Shown: in pieces, positions 45,739 to 54,288 of the stretch
Numbering within the stretch: position 1 is the stretch's first letter
Layout: each line of letters opens with the position of its first letter
DNA from: Myxococcales bacterium
Lineage (GTDB): Bacteria > Myxococcota_A > Polyangia > Polyangiales > Polyangiaceae
Direction: 5' to 3'
NCBI GenBank assembly: GCA_016794345.1
Contig: JAEUKE010000153.1
Span: 294,480-358,479, forward strand
DNA: 64,000 nt
Program-made: the position numbers and the translations under genes
The notes under the pieces: generated by a model
Databases searched by the model: none
What the model saw: the letters and a program-made list of their open reading frames with translations, nothing else
Told to the model about the DNA's origin: nothing

Positions 45739-47037
45739 GCGCCACCAGTTGGCCTCGCCGGCCAGGCGCATGAGCGCCGGCGTCAGGAGCGTCCTCGCGA
45801 GGGTCGCGTCGAGAAAGATCGCGACCGCCATCCCGACGCCGACCGCGCGGATGAGGACGACGTCAAACGCGACGAAGACACAGATCATGATCGCCGCGGC
45901 GCTCGTGAACACGCCCGCCGTCTTCGCCAGGCCCTCCGCGATCGCCTCCTCGTTGCTCCTCCCTCCGCGGTGTGCTTCGGCGATGCGCGAGAGGAGAAGC
46001 ACCTGGTAGTCCATCGAGAGCCCGAAGAGAACGCAGAACAGGAGGATGGGCAGGCCGGGCTCGAGCGGGCGCGGCTCGGCGATCCCGAGGTTTCCGTCCT
46101 GGAAGATCCACACGAGCGCGCCGAAGGCCCCCGCCATCGACAGGAGGTTCATGACCACTGCCTCGACCGGGAGGACGACCGAGCGCAGGAGCAAGAAGAC
46201 GAGGAGCAGCGTCGCGACGATGACAAACGCGATCGCCCAGGGGGATCGCGCAGCGACGAGCTCGCCCGCGTCGATGTCGCGCGCGATGTCCCCGCCCGCC
46301 ACGAGCCGCCCGTCCGCCACCTCCCGCGAGGAGCGGAGCGCGCGCACGATCGAGCGCGCCTCGGGGCTCGCCGTCGGCGCGTCCGTGAGCGCATAGAGGA
46401 TGACCGAGCTCGCCCCGACGGTGAGCGCCTTGCCCTGCTCGACGAGAGGCGCCATGTCGCCGGACGGGTGGAGCAACATCAGCTCCAGCTCGTCGGGACC
46501 GACGGTCTCGCTGCCCGAGAAGAGGCTCTCCACGCCGGACACCGCGGGGAGCCCGCGCGCGCGCTCGGTCAGCTCGTAGAGCGCCTCGATGCGCGCGGGG
46601 GTGAGCGCGGGGGTCGTTGGGAACTCGACCGCGACGAGGATGCGGCTCTTGGCTTGAGCCGGGAAGTGCTCTTTCAGGAGCTCGAAGCCCCGCCGCGACT
46701 CGGCCTCTCGGTCGAGCACGCCGACGTCCGCCGCAGCCACGCGCAGGTGGAAGAATGGCACGGCCATCGCGAGCAAGAGCGCGACGATCGGTAGCCCGAC
46801 GACGACGGGCCGCCGCATGACGAGCCGCGCGAGGCGGCCCCAGCGCTCCTCCGAGACGGACGCCGCCCAGGGCAGCCGAACGTGGCCTCGCTCCAGGTTG
46901 TCGCCGAGCAGGGACACGATCGCGGGCAGGAGCGTCAACGAGACGACGGCGGCGAGCACGACGACCAGCACCCCGCTCAGCCCCATCCACAGGGACGGAG
47001 GTCGACCGAACACCTCCAAGCTCGCCGGCTTCTCCAT
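45622..47037 (-). CDS. N-terminally truncated MMPL/RND-type exporter
   Basis: A 471-residue protein that covers only the second half of an MMPL exporter (full length about 700-1000). It opens at the last helix of the first bundle (SLTLLPAIVSLLGDNL), then has the second large periplasmic loop and the second six-helix bundle with GLSMDYQVLLLSRIAE, the conserved DY pair of the second half. The first bundle, its loop and its DY pair are gone, replaced by a short N-terminus. It is probably nonfunctional alone. The C-terminal 35 residues run through the end of the glycosyltransferase gene. ATG 47037 has AAGGAG too far upstream (about 16 nt) for a good match. Confidence 0.75.
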   Translation of the reverse strand: MEKPASLEVFGRPPSLWMGLSGVLVVVLAAVVSLTLLPAIVSLLGDNLERGHVRLPWAASVSEERWGRLARLVMRRPVVVGLPIVALLLAMAVPFFHLRVAAADVGVLDREAESRRGFELLKEHFPAQAKSRILVAVEFPTTPALTPARIEALYELTERARGLPAVSGVESLFSGSETVGPDELELMLLHPSGDMAPLVEQGKALTVGASSVILYALTDAPTASPEARSIVRALRSSREVADGRLVAGGDIARDIDAGELVAARSPWAIAFVIVATLLLVFLLLRSVVLPVEAVVMNLLSMAGAFGALVWIFQDGNLGIAEPRPLEPGLPILLFCVLFGLSMDYQVLLLSRIAEAHRGGRSNEEAIAEGLAKTAGVFTSAAAIMICVFVAFDVVLIRAVGVGMAVAIFLDATLARTLLTPALMRLAGEANWWRLPGLRRDERTGPPRAEPGQPIGVHPDGEHHDDPVVGKA

Positions 47038-47077
47038 CCGCTTAAGCGCCGCTCCTTCCGTGCCGTTCGAGTCCCGA

Positions 47078-49000
47078 ATGACCCGGGCAGCGAGAGCCAT
47101 CGGCCTCCTCGCTCTCTTCGTCGCGTGCGCACCCGCGGAGGAGGGCGAATCTCCTTTCGGCGGGCTCACGCAGGAGCTCGGCACGCCGCTGCCCTCGTGC
47201 TCCGAGGCCGCCTCGAGCGGCTACGACACGACCACAAAGCTCCTCAGCCTCTCCCTGGGCGGAGGCGTCACGGACATCACGCTCATCGCCGACTCGGGCG
47301 AGCTCAAGGTCAACGGCTGGCCTTGTGTGAGCGGGACCGGCGTCGTCCTGACGACGGCCACCGTGGCGAAGGTCTCGATCACCGGGACGAGCGCCGCGGA
47401 GAAGGTCATCGTGGATCTCAGCGCCGGCACCTTCGGCAACGTCCTGTCCCCGACCAAGGGCGGGATCGTCCTCGATCTGGCGGGCGGGTCCGACGAGCTC
47501 ACCGTGCTCGGGACGACGGGCGGAGACAAGCTCGCGGCCGGCTCGAGCGCGTCGGGCGACGTGTACCTGGAGCTGACCGGCGACACGAAGGCCGACCTCC
47601 GGGCGACGGCGACCGAGACGTTCACCGTCGCGATGAACGACGGCAACGACACCTTCCAGGCAATGGGCGGCGCGATCTCCGCGGCCCACCTCGACGCAGC
47701 CGTCACCTCGCTCTTGCCGCTCTCCGTCGCCATCGAGGTGTTCGGGGGCGACGGCAACGACACCATTCAGGGCGGGAGCGCCGACGACGACCTGCATGGC
47801 GGCAACGGCAACGACACCTTCAAGACCGCGAGCACCGATGACGGCTCGGACGGCTACGACGGCGGCGCCGGGACCGACCTCGTCGACTATTCGTCGCGGA
47901 CCGCGGCGCTCGACGTGTCCATCGCGGAGGACGGCGTCGCCGACGCGGATGACGGCCTCGCGGGCGAAAACGACGAGGTCCTCTATTCGGTCGAGAACGT
48001 GACGGGCGGCTCCGCCGCCGACGTGCTCACCGGCAGCAGCGCGGGCAACACCCTCACGGGCGGCGCCGGGAACGACGTGCTCGCGGGCGGCCCCGGTGGG
48101 TCCTGCGAGCTCGACGTCGACGTCTTGACCGGCGGCGACGGCGACGATCGCTTCGACATGGGGAGCGCATCGAACTGCGGTGACTCGATCGCGGGCGGCG
48201 CCGGCAAGGACACCGTCGACTACGCGCAGCGCTCCGGCTCGGTCACGGTCGCCCTGGACTCCAACGCAAACGACGGGGAGATATCCGAAGGTGACAAGAT
48301 CGGCCTCGACGTCGAGGTCGTCCTCGGGGGAACCGGGGACGACTCGATCGTCGGCGGGGCCGCGGCGGACGAGCTCCACGGCGGCCCCGGCAACGACACG
48401 CTCGCCGGCGGCGCGGGAGACGACACGCTCGTCGGCGGCCCGGGCAACGACGTGATGAGCGGCGGCGCCGGGAACGACACCTTCCTCGAGTCCGGCAACG
48501 ACGCGGCCTATTCTCCGGCCATCGCGCGAGGCACGGGCGACGACGTCGCCAACGGCGGCGCCGGGCTCGACACCGTGAGCTACGTGTCGCGAACCGCCGC
48601 GCTGACGGTGACCCTCTGCGTGGACCCGACCGACGACGTGGGGTCGCCCACGTCGGCGTCCGCTCCCTGCGCGGACGCCGACGGCGAGAGCGGCGAGAGT
48701 GACAATCTCGTCAACATCGATTGGCTCGCGGCAGGCTCTGGCGCCGATCAGCTGACGGGAGGCTCCGCTGGCGAGACCTTCGAAGGAAACGGCGGAGACG
48801 ACACGATCCTCGGCGGCGCAGGCGAGGACACCCTCTGGGGCGACGGGGGCGATGACACACTCTCGGGGCAAGACGGCGAGGACCACCTCGACGGCGGCGC
48901 CGGAAACGACTCGCTCTCCGGCGGAACGGGCGCTGGGGACATCTGTGTGCCCGACGCGAGCGACAGCGCTGCCCCGGTGGGCTGCGAGCTGAGCGGCTGA
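47078..49000 (+). CDS. lipid-anchored RTX calcium-binding protein
   Basis: A 640-residue lipoprotein (lipobox FVAC, Cys17). After about 200 residues of beta-rich sequence come about fifteen hemolysin-type GGxGxDxLx nonapeptides in three blocks (about 220-270, 310-350, 415-485, and 560-625), which form calcium-bound beta-rolls. Such repeats usually occur in type I secreted proteins with a C-terminal secretion signal; here a lipoprotein signal is present and no T1SS genes are near. The ATG at 47078 is the first giving this signal; GTG 47060 is an alternative. It diverges from the MMPL gene with 40 bp between starts. Confidence 0.82.
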   Translation: MTRAARAIGLLALFVACAPAEEGESPFGGLTQELGTPLPSCSEAASSGYDTTTKLLSLSLGGGVTDITLIADSGELKVNGWPCVSGTGVVLTTATVAKVSITGTSAAEKVIVDLSAGTFGNVLSPTKGGIVLDLAGGSDELTVLGTTGGDKLAAGSSASGDVYLELTGDTKADLRATATETFTVAMNDGNDTFQAMGGAISAAHLDAAVTSLLPLSVAIEVFGGDGNDTIQGGSADDDLHGGNGNDTFKTASTDDGSDGYDGGAGTDLVDYSSRTAALDVSIAEDGVADADDGLAGENDEVLYSVENVTGGSAADVLTGSSAGNTLTGGAGNDVLAGGPGGSCELDVDVLTGGDGDDRFDMGSASNCGDSIAGGAGKDTVDYAQRSGSVTVALDSNANDGEISEGDKIGLDVEVVLGGTGDDSIVGGAAADELHGGPGNDTLAGGAGDDTLVGGPGNDVMSGGAGNDTFLESGNDAAYSPAIARGTGDDVANGGAGLDTVSYVSRTAALTVTLCVDPTDDVGSPTSASAPCADADGESGESDNLVNIDWLAAGSGADQLTGGSAGETFEGNGGDDTILGGAGEDTLWGDGGDDTLSGQDGEDHLDGGAGNDSLSGGTGAGDICVPDASDSAAPVGCELSG

Positions 49001-49073
49001 GCGCCGCGGCACCTGGCGCAGACCGCGGCGCGCGCCAAGATGCGGATGATGCGCGCGTGTCTTCTCCTAGCAG

Positions 49074-49310
49074 TTGGCTGAAGAAGTCTGCCGCGGTCGC
49101 TACTTCTTCGGCGACATCTGCTCTCGGCGGATCTCCTCGCTCGAGCTCGACGCGATGGGCGCGGTCGCGAGCCGGATCGACCACTCGACCGATCTCGACT
49201 CCCAGAGCGTGCTCGGCGACTACACCTTCGCGTCGTTCGGTCAGGACCTCGCGGGCGAGATCTACGTCGTGGACCTCGCCGGAACGATCTACCGCGTCGA
49301 GCCGGATTGA
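49074..49310 (+). pseudogene. remnant of a soluble PQQ sugar dehydrogenase
   Basis: Only about 78 residues remain. The sequence RYFFGDICSRRISSLELD and SFGQDLAGEIYVVDLAGTIYRV matches the last blades of aldose/sorbosone dehydrogenase-type beta-propellers (GDFCSGRIW, SFGED, ELYVVD, YRI in the family). The rest of the gene (about 350 residues) is absent. The nominal TTG start has no ribosome site, so this is a gene fossil. Confidence 0.65.
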
Positions 49311-49361
49311 CGCGCTTTTCGCGCCTCGGCGGACCCGGGCCCTCTGGTATCGTCCCCCGCC

Positions 49362-51053
49362 ATGCGCCCCCTGGCCCCGCTCTTCGCGCTCGCCCTCGCC
49401 GCCTGCACCCAGACCCCTCAGCCGGTCCAGCCCGAGAAGCCGCTGCCCACGCCGGACCTCGCCGGGGAGAAAGGCGTCGTCGTGGACAAGGCGGGGCCGA
49501 CCGGCGACCCGTTCGCGCTGACCGGGCTCGTGCGCGAGGAGGCGCTGCCGCTCCTCAAGGGTCCGCAGCCCGCGTTTGCGGACGTGAAGCTCGCGGCCGC
49601 GCCGAAGGGCGTCTCGGCTGCGCCCAAGACGTGTGACGCGTTCGTGAAGCGAGCGAGCAAGCAGAAGGCCACCTGCGGCGACAAAGCCAAGGTGCTCGAA
49701 GCGCTCGACGCTGCGCTCCGGGTCGAGGGCGCGGACGCACGCGACGAGGCGCTCGTCCCCCTCGAGGCTTGTGCGGAGCTCCCCGCGGGCCTCGTGCGAT
49801 CGGTGCGTGTGGAGCTCGCCCCGATGGCGTGTGGTGACACGCTTGTCACGGCCTTCTTCGCCAAGAAGCCCGAGAACGTCCCTGGCGCCATCAACCACGC
49901 GCTCATCGGCCAGGCGCTCGCGGCGCGGTTGCATCGCGCGGTGCAGAGCCCGCCTCAGCTGAAGGCGCCGTTCACGAAGCAGCGAGTGACCGAGTTCGTG
50001 AAGGGCCCGATGCTGAAATGGTTCACCGAGCAGGCCGTGGCGGTCCAGGAGCTCGCGAAGGCCGGCGCGGATCTCGGCTCGTATGGGCGCGGCGTCGTCG
50101 CCATCGCCGCCGGCACGGCCGACCTGCGAATGGTCGAGGCCGTCCGTGACGTTCCCATTCCGGACGAGTTCCGGAAGGACCCCGAGCTCGCCAACGCCTA
50201 CTACGCGTCGCTCGACGAGCAGCTCGAGCCCCGCAAGACGCGCGGTCGCGACGGCGCGCTCGCGGGCCTGCGCGAGATGGCGAACGCGGGCGTGATCCGG
50301 AGCGAGCGCGTGGACACCGCGCGCGGGTTGCTCGCCAAGCTCTACGGGGGTCGCCGCGTCGACTCGCTCGACGCCATCCTCGTGCTCCCGCCCCCCGAAG
50401 CCGGCTCGGCCACCGTGGAACAGAGGCTCGCCGCCGCGCTGCCCACCTTCTACAGCGGGCTCGTGCTCGCCCCCGAGGCAGCCAAAGATCCGGCCGTGCT
50501 CCGCTCGCTGGCGCAGAAGGGCATCCCCTTGCCCCAGCGCGCGGCGCTCAAGGAGGCCGAGGCCACGCTCGCCGACGAGGCTCGCTCGGTGTACGCGCGC
50601 GCGCGCCTCGCGATGGGCATTCGCTACTGGCGCGCCGTCGATTTCGACGCCGCCGCGTCATTGCTCTCCAAGACCCCGAAGGACAAGCTCTCGAAAGACG
50701 ACCGCTTCGTGCTCGCGCTCGCCATCGCCCTGCGCAACGGACCGGAGGACGTGGCGGCGCTCATGCTGAAGAACGAAGGCTTCTCCCCCGGCTTCGCCGA
50801 CGTCCGCGCGCTCGACGTCGTGGCGACCGAAGACGCCGCCTCGCCCATCGGCGGCCTCGCCGCGTTCGACGCGGGCGTGCTCAAGACCATCGCCGCGCCC
50901 CGCGACGCCGAGCCCAAGTACTGGGAGGGCCTCGCCGCGCGCTTCGAGAAGGCCACGGGCATGCTGGCGGATCCGAAGCAGAAGAAGGAGGCCGACGAGC
51001 GCTCGAAGGCGGCTGCAGCGGCGGCCAAGGCGATCGCGAAAGCGGGGCCGTGA
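49362..51053 (+). CDS. lipoprotein with helical repeats
   Basis: A 563-residue lipoprotein (signal ALALAAC). No family recognised. The body is nearly all alpha helix, with TPR-like stretches such as ALGMGIRYWRAVDFDAAASLLSK in outline and four Cys early in the mature part. ATG 49362 has TATCGT 8 nt upstream, no Shine-Dalgarno, fitting the leaderless pattern. It overlaps the following hydrolase gene (GTGA, 51050-51053). Confidence 0.75.
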   Translation: MRPLAPLFALALAACTQTPQPVQPEKPLPTPDLAGEKGVVVDKAGPTGDPFALTGLVREEALPLLKGPQPAFADVKLAAAPKGVSAAPKTCDAFVKRASKQKATCGDKAKVLEALDAALRVEGADARDEALVPLEACAELPAGLVRSVRVELAPMACGDTLVTAFFAKKPENVPGAINHALIGQALAARLHRAVQSPPQLKAPFTKQRVTEFVKGPMLKWFTEQAVAVQELAKAGADLGSYGRGVVAIAAGTADLRMVEAVRDVPIPDEFRKDPELANAYYASLDEQLEPRKTRGRDGALAGLREMANAGVIRSERVDTARGLLAKLYGGRRVDSLDAILVLPPPEAGSATVEQRLAAALPTFYSGLVLAPEAAKDPAVLRSLAQKGIPLPQRAALKEAEATLADEARSVYARARLAMGIRYWRAVDFDAAASLLSKTPKDKLSKDDRFVLALAIALRNGPEDVAALMLKNEGFSPGFADVRALDVVATEDAASPIGGLAAFDAGVLKTIAAPRDAEPKYWEGLAARFEKATGMLADPKQKKEADERSKAAAAAAKAIAKAGP

Positions 51054-52207
51054 GCTCCGAGAGCGAGCGCCCGGATCCGGCTCGCGCAGGCCTCGATCCC
51101 GCGCGGCTCGCACGCGTGACGGATCGGTTTCGGGCCCAGCAGCGCCGCGGCGTCTTCCCGGGCGGGCAGCTCGTCGTCAGGCGGCGAGGCGTGCTCGCGC
51201 TCGACGAAGCCGTCGGCGTCGCGCGCGGGTTTCGCCCAGAGGAGAGCGAGGCTGCCGTGCCGTTCACACCCGAGACCCGAGGCGGCTTGTTCTCCGCCGG
51301 CAAGCCGCTCGTCGCCATCGCCATCGCGCAGCTCGAGAGCCGCGGGCACCTCGAGGTCGCCGCGCCCGTCGCGAGGTATTGGCCGGAGTTCGCGCAACAC
51401 GGCAAGGCAGACATCACGGTGCTCGATGTCTTGACGCACCGGTCCGGGCTCGGGCTGGGGCAGATCGAGAAGGACTGGCGCCACTACGGTGACTGGGCCG
51501 GTGTCATCGCCCGGATCGAAGCGGCCGCGCCGAGCTTCGCGCGCGGGACGCTCGCCTACCAGCCGATGGGCTTCGGGTGGATCCTGGGCGAGCTCATCCG
51601 GCGCGTGACCGGCTCACCCGTCGAGCGATACCTCGAAGAGGACGTGCTCGGCCCCGCCGGCTTGACCGATCTTCGCCTCGGTGTTCCTCGGGAGGAGATC
51701 CCGTCTCTCGCGCGCTCGTACTGGCTCGACGAGGCCCCGCCGTCGCTCGGCGGAGTGGTGATGGACGACTTCGAGCTGGCGCAGAACTCGGTGGAGCAGC
51801 TCACCGCTGTGTTGCCCGGCGCCGGCACCGTGGGGACCGCCCGTGCGATCGCGCGGTTCTACGATTGGCTCCTCGCCGGCACACCCGGTCGCAGCGGCGC
51901 ACCGCAGATCGACGCCGCGGTGCTGGCGCCCTACATCAGGCGGCAGGTCTTCGGGATGGACAAGACGATCGGCGTTCCGATCGCAATCGGCCGCGGCTTC
52001 GGGATGGGGTGGCTTCCGCCCCACCCCTACGGTTGGTGGCGCACGGGCCGGTGCTTCGGTCACGCGGGGAACTTCAGCACCCTTGCCTGGGCCGACCCGA
52101 CCACCGGTTGCTCGGTCGCGATCGTGACCAACGGCAATCGCTCACCACAGAAGCTGGTGGGGCGATTCGCGCCCCTCGGCAGCGCCGTGCGCGCGGCCTG
52201 CGTGTGA
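51050..52207 (+). CDS. class C beta-lactamase-like serine hydrolase
   Basis: A 385-residue protein of the beta-lactamase/PBP-like family. The catalytic Ser82-x-x-Lys85 motif is FSAGK, Tyr170 is in LAYQPMG, and the third motif is HAG in CFGHAGNFS. No signal peptide is apparent, so it may act in the cytosol, like many esterase-type members of the family, rather than as a lactamase. Second motif is Y-x-P rather than Y-x-N. GTG start at 51050 is coupled to the lipoprotein stop. Confidence 0.88.
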   Translation: MSSESERPDPARAGLDPARLARVTDRFRAQQRRGVFPGGQLVVRRRGVLALDEAVGVARGFRPEESEAAVPFTPETRGGLFSAGKPLVAIAIAQLESRGHLEVAAPVARYWPEFAQHGKADITVLDVLTHRSGLGLGQIEKDWRHYGDWAGVIARIEAAAPSFARGTLAYQPMGFGWILGELIRRVTGSPVERYLEEDVLGPAGLTDLRLGVPREEIPSLARSYWLDEAPPSLGGVVMDDFELAQNSVEQLTAVLPGAGTVGTARAIARFYDWLLAGTPGRSGAPQIDAAVLAPYIRRQVFGMDKTIGVPIAIGRGFGMGWLPPHPYGWWRTGRCFGHAGNFSTLAWADPTTGCSVAIVTNGNRSPQKLVGRFAPLGSAVRAACV

Positions 52208-52281
52208 GGTCCGCGCAGGTGAAGCGGAGGATCTCGACCCGAGAGCCTGACGCCTCGGTAAGTGTCTGCTACCACTGGCTC

Positions 52282-53649
52282 GTGAGGTGGGCTCGCCCGA
52301 TGCTCGTGCGTTCTTCGGCGCTCGTCGTGCTCGGGCCTCTCCTCGGAGCATGCGGCCCGGCTCGGTCCGACATCGCGCGGGGCGGACCATCGGACATGCA
52401 GTCGGTGGGGTCCTCGGTCACGGCGGCGCCGTCATCGGGCGCCGCGTTGGGGCCGGCCTCGGCGAGCGCCTCGGCCTCCGCCCTTGCCCACACGCCGCCG
52501 CCGATCAAGCCCGGCCCCTGCCCCTCGCCGGGCCGCGATCTCGAGCGCCTCTTCGCGAGCGCGTACAAGACGGCGGCCGAGCACCGCACGCGCGAAGCGC
52601 ATCAGGCAGTGGACGAGGTTCTGCGCGCCCGCCTCGACCAGCTCTACCAGGCAGGGTGCCGGCCCGGAGCGACCGACGAGAGGCTGCGCGCGGAGCTCGA
52701 GCGGCTCTTCGATAGGACCGCGTACGCCACCGAGGAAGACCTCCCCCATGTCTTCGTGACGAGCCGGGACGACGAAACGCTGGTCGTCGGACACTCTATC
52801 GCCGGAGCGGGCGCGCTCGCGCTGTGTCAGTGGCGCAATGGCAAGCTGCGCACGCGCCTCCACGTCGGGACTGCGCTGACCGTCCCCGCCTGGGCCGTCG
52901 GAAACCCGATGGCGCAGGAGACGAAGGATCTCTTGATCCTCGACTACGCCATCGTTCAGCCGCCGGGCGCGGCCGACCCCATGCTGGCCGTCGCCAGCAC
53001 CTTTCCGGCTGGCGTGGGGTGCTGGAGACGAATGGACTTCCGCGTCCTCACGCCGACCGCTGACTGGAAGACCCCACAGGCCGTCATCGACGTCGAGATC
53101 GGCGGCAGATGGTGTGGCGCTGCGAAGATCAAGGCGGAGGGCGCCGACGTCACGGTACACTACGGCGACTTCCCAGGAGAGCTGGGCGCAGCCGGAATGG
53201 CGCGGCTCCAGGCCCGGTCATTCCGTTTCGAAGGGGGCTCGTTCGTCGAGCACTTCGGGTTCCCGACCGAGACGCTCGGAGACGTGCCTGGCGGCTTCAG
53301 CTACGCCCCAAACGATCTGGTCGACGATTGGCTGCACAAGCCGTGGACGTTGGCCCAGGAGGCGACGGTCGAGGCGGCACGCGACCGCCTGAAGCCGCTT
53401 CACGAGAAGCTGAGCCTGGCCATGGCGAGGTCGAAGTCGGCGAAGAAGAACGGCGAGCCCCGGTTCACACACGAGCGCTTCCCCGAGAAGACGGCCGACA
53501 AGCAACGCCTCGTGGTCTACTGCGCGCTGGGCGAGACCCAGACGCCGTGCCCCGACTGGCCCAAGCCCGTCGACTTCATCCTCGAGAAGGGACCGCTGAC
53601 CTGGATCGTCAGCGACGTGAGCCCCCGCGCCGGCGCGCCGAAGAAGTAG
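52282..53649 (+). CDS. lipoprotein of unknown function
   Basis: A 455-residue predicted lipoprotein (lipobox LLGAC) with a Ser/Ala-rich linker and a soluble C-terminal body with several Cys. No family was recognised. GTG 52282 is chosen because TACCAC lies 6 nt upstream (leaderless pattern); ATG 52300, with GAGGTGGG about 9 nt upstream, is a fair alternative and would shorten the signal by six residues. It does not overlap the hydrolase gene. Confidence 0.75.
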   Translation: MRWARPMLVRSSALVVLGPLLGACGPARSDIARGGPSDMQSVGSSVTAAPSSGAALGPASASASASALAHTPPPIKPGPCPSPGRDLERLFASAYKTAAEHRTREAHQAVDEVLRARLDQLYQAGCRPGATDERLRAELERLFDRTAYATEEDLPHVFVTSRDDETLVVGHSIAGAGALALCQWRNGKLRTRLHVGTALTVPAWAVGNPMAQETKDLLILDYAIVQPPGAADPMLAVASTFPAGVGCWRRMDFRVLTPTADWKTPQAVIDVEIGGRWCGAAKIKAEGADVTVHYGDFPGELGAAGMARLQARSFRFEGGSFVEHFGFPTETLGDVPGGFSYAPNDLVDDWLHKPWTLAQEATVEAARDRLKPLHEKLSLAMARSKSAKKNGEPRFTHERFPEKTADKQRLVVYCALGETQTPCPDWPKPVDFILEKGPLTWIVSDVSPRAGAPKK

Positions 53650-53671
53650 CTGCTACCGCCTGCGCGAGGCT

Positions 53672-53708
53672 CGCATCGTCTTGCGCGAAGAAGCTCGCGG
53701 ACGATGCG
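53672..53708. terminator. hairpin between convergent lipoprotein and hypothetical genes
   Basis: CGCATCGTC (53672-53680) pairs perfectly with GACGATGCG (53700-53708); the 19-nt interior can form a smaller hairpin. It fills the gap between convergent stops at 53649 and 53709. A T run is lacking, so a bidirectional terminator is only likely. Confidence 0.4.
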
Positions 53709-54260
53709 CTACTCCTCTGGCGGCAACGTGGTCGTGCGGCCGGCCTTGGCGATCTGGTCCCACGTGGGCTGCTCGCCGCCGGTGACGATCGTGATCTGCC
53801 GGAGGCGGAGCACGACGCGCGTGACCGGAGAGGAATGGGAGAACACGACTCCCCCGCCGGGACGCGACTGCTCGAACACCGCCTCCGTTCCGGGGCGCGG
53901 GAACGGGTGCGACAGGTGCGTCTTGCCGTCCTCGTTGAACTGGCCGCCGAGCAGGCGCGCGCCGACGAGATCGTGGTTGGTCACCTGCTTCTGGGTCGCG
54001 ATGTCCACAACCTGATGGCAGACCATGCTGAGGTCGATCGAGTAGACGCGGTTTTGCGTCCAGACCTCGAGCATCGTCCAGGCCTTCTCCACCGTCGGCG
54101 GGCGGCGCACCTCGTGAACGAGCTCCACCTCGATCGCCGGGAGGTTCTCGAAGCGATCCCGCTCTCCGGGCAACGTCTTCGTCGTGGTGTTGGGCGCGCC
54201 GGCGCTGGGCGCGCCCGCGATGGACGAGGGACCGGGAGCGTCGGGCGGCTTCGATGTCAT
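53709..54260 (-). CDS. hypothetical protein
   Basis: A 183-residue soluble protein with no signal peptide, a Pro/Ala-rich N-terminus of about 30 residues, and a compact mixed alpha/beta remainder (VELVHEVRRPPTVEKAW, VVDIATQKQVTNHDLVGARLL). Family unknown. ATG 54260 has TAGCTT 7 nt upstream and no Shine-Dalgarno. It is 28 bp from the next minus-strand gene upstream, so an operon is possible but it may have its own promoter. Confidence 0.7.
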   Translation of the reverse strand: MTSKPPDAPGPSSIAGAPSAGAPNTTTKTLPGERDRFENLPAIEVELVHEVRRPPTVEKAWTMLEVWTQNRVYSIDLSMVCHQVVDIATQKQVTNHDLVGARLLGGQFNEDGKTHLSHPFPRPGTEAVFEQSRPGGGVVFSHSSPVTRVVLRLRQITIVTGGEQPTWDQIAKAGRTTTLPPEE

Positions 54261-54288
54261 CGACCGAAAGCTACCACGGCCCGGGCGG

